From Nephrocerus scutellatus (Eukaryota; Arthropoda; Insecta; Diptera; Pipunculidae): DNA of 64,000 nt. Positions 30,674 through 42,720 of this stretch are shown here, one piece after another (positions within the stretch are counted from its first letter, which is position 1; every line of letters begins with the position of its first letter). Below the pieces are notes generated by a model. It made no database searches. It saw only the letters and a list, made by a program, of their open reading frames with translations, and had not been told where the DNA came from. The position numbers and the translations under genes were made by a program. The stretch lies in the NCBI GenBank assembly GCA_947095585.1, contig OX352761.1, forward strand, positions 77,903,767 through 77,967,766. The letters run 5' to 3'.

Positions 30674-32390
30674 TATAGTCGCATCTTAGTCCTACATTCC
30701 GAATTTCATGCGAATCGCTTGAGAAATTGCTTTATTCCAGAAATTCCAGACAATAATGATCATATTCCAGAATTTCCATAGGAAGAAATCTTATAGTCAC
30801 ATCTTAGTCTTACATTTCGAATTTCATGCGAATCGCTTGAGAAATTGCTTTATTCCAGAAATTCCAGACAATAATGATCATATTCAAGAATTTCCGTAGG
30901 AAGAAATCTTATAGTCACATCTTAGTCCTACATTCCGAGTTTCATACGAATCCCTTGAGAAATGGCTTGGTTCCAAAAATCCCAGACCCTATTGGCCAGA
31001 TCCTAGAATTTCCATAGGAACAAATCTTTGGAAAGCATTTCGTCGGATTTTGACTTTAACATTAGGGGGCGAAATTGCATTATAGTTTAGCCTTTATAGT
31101 CGCATCTTAGTCCTACATTCCGAATTTCATGCGAATCGCTTGAGAAATTGCTTTATTCCAGAAATTCCAGACAATAATGATCATATTCCAGAATTTCCAT
31201 AGGAAGAAATCTTATAGTCACATCTTAGTCCTACATTTCGAATTTCATGCGAATCGCTTGAGAAATTGCTTTATTCCAGAAATTCCAGACAATAATGATC
31301 ATATTCAAGAATTTCCGTAGGAAGAAATCTTATAGTCACATCTTAGTCCTACATTCCGAGTTTCATACGAATCCCTTGAGAAATGGCTTGGTTCCAAAAA
31401 TCCCAGACCCTATTGGCCAGATCCTAGAATTTCCATAGGAACAAATCTTTGGAAAGCATTTCGTCGGATTTTGACTTTAACATAAGGGGGCGAAATTGCA
31501 TTATAGTTTAGCCTTTATAGTCGCATCTTAGTCCTACATTCCGAATTTCATGCGAATCGCTTGAGAAATTGCTTTATTCCAGAAATTCCAGACAATAATG
31601 ATCATATTCCAGAATTTCCATAGGAAGAAATCTTATAGTCACATCTTAGTCCTACATTTCGAATTTCATGCGAATCGCTTGAGAAATTGCTTTATTCCAG
31701 AAATTCCAGACAATAATGATCATATTCAAGAATTTCCGTAGGAAGAAATCTTATAGTCACATCTTAGTCCTACATTCCGAGTTTCATACGAATCCCTTGA
31801 GAAATGGCTTGGTTCCAAAAATCCCAGACCCTATTGGCCAGATCCTAGAATTTCCATAGGAACAAGTCTTATAGTCACATATTAGTCCTACATTCCGAAT
31901 TTCATACGAATCCCTAGAGAAATGGCTTGGTTCCAAAAATCCCAGACCCTATTGGCCAGATCCCAGAATTTCCATAGGAACAAGTCCTATAGTCACATAT
32001 TAGTCCTACATTCCGAGTTTCATACGAATCCCTTGAGAAATGGCTTGGTTCCAAAAATCCCAGACCCAATTGGCCAGATCCCAGAATTTCCATAGGAACA
32101 AGTCCTATAGTCACATATTAGTCCTACATTCCGAGTTTCATACGAATCCCTTAAGAAATGGCTTGGTTCCAAAAATCCCAGACCCAATTGGCCAGATCCC
32201 AGAATTTCCATAGGAATACCTTAAGAAATGGCTTGGTTCCAAAAATCCCAGACCCAATTGGCCAGATCCCAGAATTTCCATAGGAACAAGTCTTATACTC
32301 ACATATTAGTCCTACATTCCGAAATACATGCGAATCGCTTGATAAATTGCTTTGTTCAAAAACTCTAGTTCCTCATGACCAAATCCCATT
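30604..32390. repeat. 118-bp satellite with 421-bp higher-order repeat (unit A)
   Basis: Monomer period is 118 bp (for example 30789 to 30907, 31867 to 31985 to 32103). From 30604 to 31866 the array is organised as three 421-bp blocks starting at 30604, 31025 and 31446, each made of a 67-bp MITE end plus three monomers of distinct subtypes. Plain monomers follow. Corresponding arrays: 43857-45200 (two higher-order blocks) and 47757-48200. Minus-strand frames across them repeat in different phases and are not genes. Confidence 0.9.
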
Positions 32391-32394
32391 GGAT

Positions 32395-32530
32395 ATTAAA
32401 AAACGTTACTTAAAATCTGTTAAAAACGTAACTTAACATCTGTTAAAAAATCGTTACTTAACATCTGTTAAATACGTAACTTAACATCTGTTAAAAACGT
32501 AACTTAACATCTGTTAAATAGTGACATTTA
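32395..32530. repeat. 24-26-bp tandem repeats (also 45232-45367 and 48244-48378)
   Basis: About five copies of AACGTAACTTAACATCTGTTAA with ACGTAACTT/ACGTTACTT alternation. Identical in the other units. Confidence 0.85.
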
Positions 32531-32639
32531 ACATTTGAGTTTTTGAACATGTACCCTCTTAAACCTTGGAGTGAGACGTTGTCACGTCAAAACTGCGGTA
32601 TAACGGCAATAAAACCTTTAATAATTTACGAATTTTTAG

Positions 32640-33017
32640 AATCTATCTTCGTTCATAAAATCGGGCCTTAATGTAATGATCAAACCACACTTCGAGTACT
32701 GTTCCTCAATCCTATACCTGTGTTGCGATACGCTATTGTTAAAACTACAAAGACTGAAGAATAGAGCAATGAGAATAATTATAAAATGTAATCGATTTAC
32801 TTCTGTCCGATTAATGTTAGAAACCCTTAAATGGTTAAAAGTCAAACAAAGAATCCAATTTAACTTATTATGTTTTATTAAATTCTCTATTTTAGTACTT
32901 TACTTTAATAAAACACGTCCTTTATTATCTTATGTGTTTCTTAAGTCTAGGTGTATATATTTTAACAAAGAGAAAACAAAGAGAATAGTCTATAAGTCCG
33001 CACAAACGACCGGTTTA
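32640..33017 (+). pseudogene. LINE reverse transcriptase C-terminal fragment (unit A; also 45475, 48488, 55975)
   Basis: A 114-codon frame with IKPHFEYCSSILYL, LKLQRLKNRAMRIIIKCNR, MLETLKWLKVKQRIQFN, the thumb/connector end of a jockey/CR1-like LINE RT. No catalytic region. A lacks a 33-bp segment (around the TRPFPFESKLQLP codons) present in the other units. In B, C and D an extra base splits the start of the frame. Confidence 0.78.
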
Positions 33018-33180
33018 TGATATACATATATATATATTTATGATATAAATATATATATAGACAATATGTATTTAAACGACTGACAGCGAAAGAATAACAA
33101 TACTGACGAAACGGTAGCATGCAATACTTTAAAACATAATAACTACTACAATTCGGCCATCCTGACCTTATAGATCACCT
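33018..33180 (-). repeat. possible 3' LTR start of the minus-strand gypsy remnant
   Basis: On the minus strand, downstream of the integrase stop, a short tract is followed by TGTAGTAGTTATTATG at about 33150, which could be an LTR start. It runs into an (AT)n stretch at 33018-33060. No second copy with a clear end exists, so this is tentative. Same arrangement at 45884-46045 and 48897-49058. Confidence 0.35.
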
Positions 33181-33195
33181 GATCTCTATTTATGT

Positions 33196-33959
33196 TTACA
33201 TTTTAATTTTAACATTTCGACTTAACCAAGGTTTCATGTTGCCGACCGCCCATACTCCTTGGTATGGTAATCTCGTTTGTTGGAAATTTTCTACATCTTT
33301 AAGTATATATCTATCATTTCGTAGTACTTTTGTAACCTGATAAGGTCCTCGAAACTTTGGTATCAGTTTTTTTTGATGCACCCGGGTGTGAATCAAAGTT
33401 TTTCACCATCACATAATCACCTGTTTTGTAAATAACCGGCTTACATCTTTTTTTATCCACGTATTGTTTGTTGTATGCCTGAGAATTTTCTTGTTCTACT
33501 ATCGCTTTCTGTCTTATTCTCTTAAGATCCCGTTTTACTTCTAAACCTTCTGCTTCTATCAGTTTATCTTTAAGTTCGTCTGAAAATTTCCCTTTCTGGT
33601 CTACTCCAAACAGCATTATACTTGGGTGTTGCTTAATTGTACGATTCACTGTATTATTAAACATATGTTCAACCTTCTCCAAAACGTGATCCCAAAAAAT
33701 TCCCTCTTCCGGTTTTACTAGTTTAGCCAACATTGGTCCTAAGCTTCTATTTACTCTCTCTACCTGACCATTTGCTTGAGGGGACCCTGTTGCGATCTCT
33801 ACGTGTTGAATATTATTTTCTAATAGAAATTCTTTAAAATCAACCGACGTAAAACAACTTCCTCTATCCGAAACTATACATTTGGGCATACTATATGCTC
33901 TAAAATAATCTATTAGTGCTTTTATGACTTCTTTCGTGTTTGTCGTTTTCGTGGGATAT
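33196..33959 (-). pseudogene. Ty3/gypsy integrase C-terminal half, frameshifted (unit A)
   Basis: Minus strand. From the right: TNTKEVIKALIDYF, PKCIVSDRGSCFTS (second catalytic Asp), SPQANGQVERVNRSL (catalytic Glu), then the C-terminal domain (GDYVMVKNFD, LIPKFRGPYQVTKVL). One extra T in a poly-T run near 33370 shifts the frame in this copy; units B and C have the uninterrupted frame. Truncated before the first catalytic Asp at 33959, where it meets an LTR in the opposite orientation. Confidence 0.88.
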
Positions 33960-34168
33960 GTACAAACTGCATACTAAAAACTTTTTATAAGTGTTTTTGT
34001 ATGCGTTCAAAAGTTGTCCAGTATAAAATTGTGAGCTTGTGTTAATTTTACTGATTCTTTATTAAAGTTATTATCTATAAATTAATTAAATTGTGTTGTG
34101 TTGCAAAATCCGAACGAACGAACGAACGAAAGCCTGAATTTCTTTACAATTGGTGTCAGAAGTGGGAT
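33960..34168 (+). repeat. truncated LTR and intact PBS (unit B)
   Basis: Starts in the middle of the LTR (GTACAAACTG), where it is fused to the minus-strand integrase. The LTR end at 34148 is altered to CTTTACA. The PBS TGGTGTCAGAAGTGGGAT is complete at 34151-34168. Confidence 0.85.
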
Positions 34169-34180
34169 TTAGCAAATTGA

Positions 34181-34676
34181 ATGAATATTGAAAGAGTTGG
34201 ACTTGCGTTATGTACAGTCTCACACCCAGGAGTTAAGCAAAATACAGCTCCAGATGAAGAAACAACGGCGAGGAGAACGACTTCAAGAATTAGAGCGGCA
34301 CGACACGACACTAAGCTAGCACGACAAGTCTATTGTGGGGTTCCGGCTGGTATGTTGGACGGGTTGGCAGTGGATGCGTTCAGCAATGCTATTCGAGATG
34401 AACAGTTGACGCTTAACAGCCAGAGGAAAGTCGATGAAAGAAGTGTTGGCATCGGCTTTAGAATACGAAGCAGCCGGAGCCAATTTGTATACTGAGTTAG
34501 TTAAATTGAGCAAGCTGGAAACAGAGGACATTACACAAATAAAAGCACTTATTAAAGAGGAAATACGAAAAACAAAAACTGGAAGCCTTCAGAACGACGG
34601 AAATCCAACATCTAGTTCCCGTCCAAAATGTTTTAGATGCCAGAAACCTGGACATTTTATCCGCGACTGCAAATAA
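34181..34676 (+). pseudogene. truncated gag (unit B)
   Basis: Same truncated gag as in unit A, in two phases (34181-34495 and 34434-34676). The zinc knuckle CFRCQKPGHFIRDC is intact but is followed by a unit-specific TAA at 34674-34676 where the other units have GAA. Confidence 0.82.
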
Positions 34677-34713
34677 CCAAGACCGGCACAATCAACAATA
34701 CAGCCAGAGAATC

Positions 34714-35271
34714 GTGTCAAGAAAAGCAGCCAGCTTACCTCGTAGACCAGCAAAACTAATTTACAACAGCTTTACGGGGCGTAAGCTGGTGAAGAGGAAT
34801 GAGAGCCCCAAAGTCACGGTGAACATTTCCAAACTTGGAAACGACAGCAATAGCTTGATTGTAAGTGGTGTTTTAGAAGGAAAACCATGCACTTTTACCT
34901 TGGATGCAGGAGCTTCCAGATCAGTTGTTAATCCCAGGGTGGTGTCCAAAGGTCATGTGGAAAAAGAATTTCGTTATAATATGAGGACAGCGACAAGTAA
35001 AGTTGCAGCAATTAAAGGAGAGTGCTCCTGTAGTGTCATGTTTGGAGGAATACGGTTTTCTCATCGGTGTATTGTTGCCAGCATAACAGATGAATGCATA
35101 TTGGGCTTGGATTTAATGACAGAGCACAAAATTTCCCTTTATCTAAAGAACCACGTGTTAAAATGGCGTAAAGTGAAAATACCCCTGCAAATAAACGACA
35201 ACCAGATTGGCGGGCTAAGAATCATCACCAAAGAAAAAAAAGAGATACCACTGAAGAAAAAGAAGAGATAA
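34714..35271 (+). pseudogene. Ty3/gypsy protease (unit B)
   Basis: 185 codons with the TFTLDAGASRSVVNP active-site region and CILGLDLM. The active site is D-A-G-A as in the other units. Uninterrupted, but physically separated from gag by the stop and from RT by frame changes. Confidence 0.8.
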
Positions 35272-35509
35272 CGTGTGAGAAAATCATTTATGGCAAAGTG
35301 AACGGTGATCTTGGAGACAGTGGAGGAGGAATAGTGGAGCCAACCAATTTAAACAAGAAACGAATATTTTCCGCCCGAAATACCATTGAAAATAATGAAC
35401 GTTAGCCCATCACCGAAGGTAATAAGAGAAGAAACAGTCATTGGCAAGACTCAGGGAGTAAGCTGTATCGCAAACTGTCAGCCTGTAAAGTAAAGAATAC
35501 GCCACTAGA

Positions 35510-36605
35510 TCTGGAAAGAAAGCAGATAATTCGTTCCCTATGTAAACCTCTTCCAGCAGCACAGCGACAAGCAGCAGAAAACGCGCTAGGGCAATTTGCC
35601 GACGATTTTGCTGCCAGCGACAACAACATGGGTAAAACCGATTTAGTGCGACATCGAATCGATACAGGAAATGTTGTTCCAATTCGACAGGCGCAAAGAC
35701 GATTACCACTTGCTGAGCAACAAGAGGCAGAAACACTGGTCAAGAAGATGGAACGAGTTGGAATCATAGAGAAGTCTAAAAACCCATGTAGATCACCTGT
35801 GGCACTTGTCCAAAAGAAAGATGGTACAACGAAATTTTGTGTGGACTATCGGAAACTGAACAATGTCACCAAGAAAGATAGTTATCCATAACCGCGTATA
35901 GATGACACATTGGACACCTTATCCGGAGCCAGCATCTTCAGTACATTGGATCTGAAAAGCAGATACTGGCAAGTAGCAAGTCGTGACGAAGGCAAGGAGA
36001 AGACAGCATTTATTGCGGGAAACGGCTTGTATCAATTTTTTGTAATGCCGTTTGGTTTATGCAACGTTCCTGCTACGTTCGAGCTGTTGATGAAACATGT
36101 TTTGCTATGCCATAGCTGGAAGACATGTCTAGTCTATTTGGATGACATCATTGTTTTTGGTCATACATTTAATGAGCACGTGAATAATCTTCGGCAAGTT
36201 CTAAAAACCATAAAAGCAGCAGGATTAAATTTGATTCCGCCGAAATGTAGCCTTTTCAAAAATGAAGCGAATTATTTGGGCCACATTATATCCAGTCAAG
36301 GAGTACGCACGGATCCCAAGAAGTTGGAAACTGTTAACGAATGGCCGGTAGCAAAGAATTTACATGAGATGCGAAGTTTTCTGGGGCTATGCTCATACTA
36401 TCGACGGTTTGTGCCTAACTTCGCAGATGTTGCACGAAGCCTTCATCGCCTTACTGAGAAGAACCAACAGTTCCAATGGTCGAGTGAGCACCAAAAATCA
36501 TTCGAATTGCTGAAGGAAAAGTTGTGTAGTTCTCCAATTTTAGCATACTTGGGATCTGCATTGCGATTGATCGGGAAACTACTGACTGTTCAAAAATTGG
36601 TTTGA
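35510..36605 (+). pseudogene. Ty3/gypsy reverse transcriptase (unit B)
   Basis: As in unit A, with the shared TAA at 35889-35891 (after KKDSYP). After it the frame is open for 231 codons: IFSTLDLKSRYWQV, MPFGLCNVPATFE, VYLDDIIVFGHTF, NYLGHIISSQGV, RSFLGLCSYYRRFVP. A region upstream of 35430 is missing ~35 bp that D retains. The domain stops at the same point as in A and D. Confidence 0.88.
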
Positions 36606-38060
36606 GCCAGTAGCGCAACAATCGAGTTCGTGATGTAGTGCTTGCTCTACCTCCTAGTGGTGGTCCCCGGGCAAATATGTGTATAAATCCTTATATATGT
36701 AGGCTAAAATTGCAAGTGCGAACGGTCTAGCGTTTCTATTCTAGGTAACGTGGGTTAGTACCCTGCGGTACCGAAAAATATCCGCTACTGAAACCGACAC
36801 AACGCCTCGGATAAGAAGTGACCGATTAATGATGACTTTTGGCTATTGTACCTGGACTAAGATTGGTTTCTGGAATCTGAGGACGCTCCGTCACTCAGGA
36901 AATGAAGGACCTTAAAATGCCAGATTTCTTGAACTGGAACGTGAGTTTCTTCGATATATTTGGACATACTGGGAGTGAGTGAAGTAAGATGCTTCGACGC
37001 GGGAGAGTACCAATCCCCAACGTGTAACACTGTGCTACTCTACTCCGGCAAACCCTCCGGCAGTCCCCTTGAATCTGGAGTGGGTCTGCTGCTAACGCCA
37101 ACAGCACGCAGAGGCTTGATTTCCTGGCACCCACATGGTGATAGGATCTTATCGGCCAGATTTCGGACTAGAGTACGGCGCGTCACGATCATACAGTGTT
37201 ACGCCCGAACTGAAGATGAAACGGACAACTTCTACAATCAGCTAAGCGCTGTATTCAACGCAACGCCGAACGAAGATATCGTCATCGTGATGGGGAACTT
37301 GAATGCCAAGGTAAATGACAAGGTAAATGACAACAAATGTGGAAAGGGATGCAAATGTTGCTGGTTTGAAGATTAATACTGCCAAAACCAAAGTCATCAA
37401 CCTCGGCACTAACTCAGTAACGCAAGTTACACAAGGACAGCCGGTAGAGAGAGTAGAGAGTTTCCAATATCTTGGGAGTATTGTCTCGACCGAAGGTGGA
37501 ACCGAACAGGCGTTGTCAATCGAATCAGCAAAGCAAAATCAGTGTTTGGAATGATGTCGATGATATGACGAAGCAATGCGATCAGCTTGAACTACAAGCT
37601 GCGACTGTTCCGTTCAAATGTTGAATCTGTGCTGTTGTATGGGTGCAACACTTGGAAGATGACCGCTACTGTCACAAAAAGATTACAAACGTTCGTAAAT
37701 AGGTACCTACAGAACATCTTAAGGATTGTCTGGCCTAACCGTATCTCTAACGAACATCTTTACCAGAGAACGGGTCAGGAACCAATAGGCACAAAAATCG
37801 AACAACGGAAGTGGCAGTGGATTAGTCATACACTACGAAAAGGCGACAGTTCCATAGCAAACTAAGCAATGCAATAGAATCCGTTATCTCAGGATGGTAG
37901 AAGAACGGATCGTCCAAGAAATACATGGCGCAGAACAGTTGAGGAGGAGTCACGGCAATTGGGGAAGAGTTGGAGAGAGCTAAAGCTGAAGCTGTTTCCC
38001 AGGAAGCGCACGCGATGAAGCGTAGGTGTAGTAGAGGCCCTAGGACCCACAAGGGGATAT
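36606..38060 (+). pseudogene. endonuclease-type LINE fragment (unit B)
   Basis: 5' UTR and endonuclease: IGFWNLRTL, then DILGVSEVR, GVGLLLTPTARRGLISW, WHPHGDRILSARF, ARTEDETDNFYNQL, MGNLNAKV. At about 37320 the sequence jumps to the end of the RT (INLGTNSVTQ, SFQYLGSIVSTEGG, SVLLYGCNTW, NILRIVWPNRISN, RKWQWISHTLRKG). All RT catalytic blocks are missing. The same deletion is in unit D. Ends with GRR-type tail and a GTAG...-rich 3' end near 38060. Confidence 0.85.
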
Positions 38061-41000
38061 ATGCAATAAGAAGTAAGTTAAGTATACTTTTAGGCTGTAA
38101 GACTTTAGATTATTTGAAATTTGAAATGTAACTGCCTGTAAGTTTAAGTTTAAGTTCTGGTGAAAAGACCATACGCATAACTTAAGTCATGTACGGATTT
38201 TACTTATCACCTTTCTTATCTGGTTTGGTGTTAGTTGCTTCTTCTGGCGTTCTACTATCTGTTTTTACGGTATTTTTTCCCCGTAAGGCCAAATTGAGCC
38301 ACCTTCGGCAGTGGTAGAGTCAAAAAACTGTTTTTTACATAATGTAAAAAAGAAGCGTGCTTAAAAGTGGGTGGGCCTAAATAATGGTAAAAAATTAAAG
38401 TTAAAAATTAGTTATACACGGTTTTAATGTTTTTATGGACGTGGCATGGTTTAAACGGAAGGTGGATAAATTTATGTCCGATCAGTCCCTTTTTTTTGTT
38501 TATTAATACTTTCCCTTAATACCTTTCATTCGATACCAATTAACCCTACCTCCTCCTCCTTATTTTAGAGTGTGCCCATACTTTCCAAAAACGCCTTTTA
38601 AAAGGAAGAACTCCTACTTAAATATAAAATAATTGAACGCATAGTACATATTTTACAGTGTGCCTATATTTGTAATATAATGAAGTATAAATTAAAAATA
38701 TCAGCTTTATGTTACTGTGAAACATACACGTCATTTTCTGCCTATATTTGCAACATAATGAAATATAAATTTATCCACCTTCCGTTTAAACGATGCCACG
38801 CCCATAAAATATTATCAAATACAGAAGGAAGCTCGCGCTCTTTTTATCGGTCTGAAGAAAGCACACAGCTACATTTACGGCAGAAAATTCGAGATCCAGA
38901 TTGACAACAAACCCTTAATAGCGATATTTGACAAGAAAAACGGAATTCCAGCATATACGGCAAATTGGGCTCAAACGTTACGCATTCACAGTGATGGCCT
39001 ATAATTTCACAATCAAATACGTGAAAAGCCAAGTGAGGACTGGGTAAGACCAGTCAAGACCGACGATATATGCTGCAACATGCTGACAAACGCAAAAACA
39101 CTGCCAGTCAACATTGAGTACATCGGAGAAGCCACAACTCAATGCCCGAAACTCAGCAAGGTTGCAAAAATGATTAGCACAAATTTTGGCCATCTTAAAC
39201 AAAACATATAAATAACAACCCATAAAAATTTTACATGTAAATTCTCTAATAGGAGACACATATATGTGCAAAGTTTGAACCAGGTTAATTTGGAAAAAAT
39301 TAATATTAGAGCACATGTGTAAAAAATTTGTATGGGAGCCCCCGACCTTGGAGCCCGATCACTTTCAACTTTCAAAGAGATAAACATGTGTTTAACATTA
39401 CGAGAAAATCTGGTTAATTTTTTAAAAATTTATATGGGCCTCAATGCCCTCAGGGTCCGGTCACTCCAAAAATTGTGCAAAAAGTTTTGTCCAGCGGAGA
39501 TACACATGTGTACAAAATTTGAAGAAAATCGGGTTAATTTTTTTAAAAAATTTGTATGGGGCCTCACGACCCCGGGGCCGGAGGTCTCCATAATTTCTAC
39601 AAAAAGTGTTGTCCATCGGAGATACACATGTATATAAAATTTGAAGAAAATCGGGTTAATTTTTTTTTTAAATTGTATGGTGCCTTACGACTCTGGGGCC
39701 CGGGGCTCTCCAATATTTCTACAAAATGTGTTGTTCATCAGAGATACACATATATATAAAATTTTAAGAAATTTGTATAGGGCCTCGCGACCCCGGGGCC
39801 CGGGAGTGCTAAAAGATGTGCAAGACATAGCAAAAAAAATTTCAACATAACATAACTTAAAACGAATGAAATTGAAATTAAGAACTTCTTGAAGCTATTG
39901 AAGTGAGGTACACTCACAGACTAACGGCAATGAAAAGCGCTCAAGAAACATGCGTAAAGAGCGTTGAAGAAATAAAAAAAAAAGAGTGCGCTAACTGAAC
40001 TGAGTCATTTAAGAGCGAAAGCTTAAAAATGCGTAGCGTAAAGTTAGAATTGAGAAGAGATCAATTGATCATAATTTAATAAATTAAATAAATTTAAATT
40101 AATTGAAAATGGAATAAAAAAAAAGGAAAAATGAGTATTAGTAAGTACAAAAAAATTAAAAAATATAAAAATATAGTGATATCGAAATTTTTAATCATAC
40201 ACACAACATAAAATATTAGTATAAACTATATAATATAAGTGTAAACGTCAAAAAACTGTTACCACTCGTACAAAAAAGAGCAGGGTAGGCTGTGTCGAGG
40301 ACACGGCCGTGGGTTTTGAGCGTGACAACGTCTGTCCGGGACGAAAGAAGAGAAAACAAAGATCTTGTTGTCTGTGGGACATAAACACGGACGTATATAT
40401 TAAAATTTTTTTCTATACTAAATACAAGTATTTAAATTGAAGTGAGGTACACTCACAGACTAACGGCAATGAAAAGCGCTCAAGAAACATGCGTAAAGAG
40501 CGTTGAAGAAATAAAAAAAAAGAGTGTGCTAACTGAACTGAGTCATTTAAGAGCGAAAGCTTAAAAATGCGTAGCGTAAAGTTAGAATTGAGAAGAGATC
40601 AATTGATCATAATTTAATAAATTAAATAAATTTAAATTAATTGAAAATGGAATAAAAAAAAAGGAAAAATGAGTATTAGTAAGTACAAAAAAATTAAAAA
40701 ATATAAAAATATAGTGATATCGAAATTTTTAATCATACACACAACATAAAATATTAGTATAAACTATATAATATAAGTGTAAACGTCAAAAAACTGTTAC
40801 CACTCGTACAAAAAAGAGCAGGGTAGGCTGTGTCGAGGACACGGCCGTGGGTTTTGAGCGTGACAACGTCTGTCCGGGACGAAAGAAGAGAAAACAAAGA
40901 TCTTGTTGTCTGTGGGACATAAACACGGACGTATATATTAAAATTTTTTTCTATACTAAATACAAGTCCTACAACTTGCACCGTAGCTCATCACATACAT

Positions 41001-41699
41001 CATCATCACATCACATTATATATAAATTATTTATAAGCGAATTTTAATGTTCATAACCACTTACTGTGAAGTTGCTGCATATTGCATATTACTGCCCAAA
41101 CACAGTAATGCAGCTTTTGGTTTCAACTCATAAAAAATTTGAGTAGTTTTAAATTAAATTAGTAGAGAAGATTAGTGAGTAGTGCTGCCCATGATTCCAA
41201 ATGGTATGGTAAGAATGTCGCTTTCAAACATGCAGGTCAATTATTTGTCATTAAATTTCTTTTGCATTGTTCTCTTATTTCTGTAAATGATCGAATAGTT
41301 ATTTTGAACCGATGCTTAATGCCATGTATGATATTTGATGGTTGAGTCAATGGTCGATGGTGGATTCATTGTTCAGTGGCAGACATCCAACTTACGATCG
41401 AACATTTCTTCTTCGACTGAGAGACTGGCATTTTTATAATGTTAAATTTAGCTTCATTTTTATATAAAAAAAATATGTGTTTAAAATGATTTTTTGTAGA
41501 AGATTATTACTTAAATATATTAAAGCTAATATCTGCAATACAAGGAAATATTGTTTAATGTAAATAACAAAAAACAAATTACTGTAATATTTTTAATAAT
41601 AATTAAAAAATGCAGAAACCCTTCAAACTTTTGTGCACAAAATGCCAAACAACACTGAAATGAAAATTCAAAAATTTTCAAGTACGATACGCCTTCTTA

Positions 41700-42720
41700 A
41701 TATTAAAAAATCAAACCAGCAATCGAACTTACTGTATACATGACTAAAGGCTCAAATATTATGCAATTTCGCCACCTTTCGTTAAAGTCAAAATCCAACG
41801 AAATGCTTTCCAAAGTTTCTAAAGTTTCTCATCCGACCATAATGTAATTTTGTCAATGACAATGAAATAACATATGACAACTGTCAAGTTTTCTTAAGAA
41901 AATGCGCTCGCCAGCGCACATCTAATCGATTGCCAAAGTAACGAATCTATTGCGAACTCTATTAAGGGCGCAGCATACATTTTCTTTGTATTCGCTCAGT
42001 TCATCGTCGGGTTTTGACACTAGCGTAAAGAGACGAAATTGCATTATAAATAGTTCCGGCTTAAGGATAAGATAAGCCAAAAGAAAACGAAATAGCAGCA
42101 ACAAAATTTGTATTTTTTTTCTCTCTCACAGAGCATTGTATCATTTACGCAATGTTGATAGAAAGAGCAGAGCACTGATAGAAAATGAAAATTGCAGCTA
42201 TATTTTGAACCTACTTACAGTCTGCTTGTAGGGCGACAATTTGACATTTACATTTTGCTATTTGCATCCCATTTTAAGTAGCTGCGTAAACTGCACAGTC
42301 GATTTTTCTTTAATTCATTGGCTTAAAAGTGAATTTTTGACCAACATGCAGCATAAACTGCGCAGCGGCTGAATTCTTGACCGCAGCCTACTACTGCATA
42401 TGTTTGTTTCGTTCTGCTCTGCTTTATTGTATGTTATTGGAACCACATATATGATCTTCAATCACATCACATACAACAGAATAAATAATTTATAAGCTGA
42501 TTTAAGAGTTCATAACCACTAACTAACTAATGCAGCTTTTGGTTTTTCTCAAAAAATTTGAGTAGTTTTAAATTAAATTAGAAGAGAATGGTAGTGAGTA
42601 CTGAGTAGTGCTGCCTATGTTTCGAAATGGTATGGTAAGAATGTCGCTTTCAAACATGCAGGCCAATTATTTCACATTAATTTCTTTTGCATTGTTCTCT
42701 TACTTCTGTAACTTATAGTA
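41700..42720. other. empty mariner site and surrounding non-coding repeats (unit B)
   Basis: Equivalent of 27160-28173 of unit A. The sequence CTTATAGTAGTATTG at about 42713-42727 is the uninterrupted version of the two flanks of mariner copy 2, with a single TA. It proves the target duplication and shows unit B never carried this insertion (or lost it precisely). Confidence 0.88.

Larger units (their letters stand above)
20358..33959. repeat. array unit A (13.6 kb) of a tandemly repeated transposon mosaic
   Basis: First unit of the array, and the only one with a full LTR at its left edge. Compared with unit B it has an ~870-bp deletion in the LINE piece (junction near 23382), a rosa-like mariner insertion (28174-29461), three instead of two 421-bp higher-order repeats, a 15-bp loss in the PBS, and one fewer GC-box repeat. 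Otherwise alignable end to end with B at very high identity by eye. Confidence 0.88.

Noticed and set aside
31914..32211. Repeated minus-strand frames (IGLVPMEILGSGQLGLGFLEPSHF...) as a repeat-containing protein
   Set aside because: They lie in the 118-bp satellite; 118 is not a multiple of three, so consecutive monomers change frame. Same for 44746-45043 and 47829-48147.
30604..32390. CRISPR-like array
   Set aside because: The repeats are contiguous 118-bp satellite monomers without unique spacers, in an insect genome.
33150..33175. On the minus strand, GTCAGGATGGCCGA matches the 5' end of tRNA-Leu
   Set aside because: Only ~14 bp match; no anticodon arm or B box follows. Probably part of the gypsy 3' end next to the LTR start, or chance.
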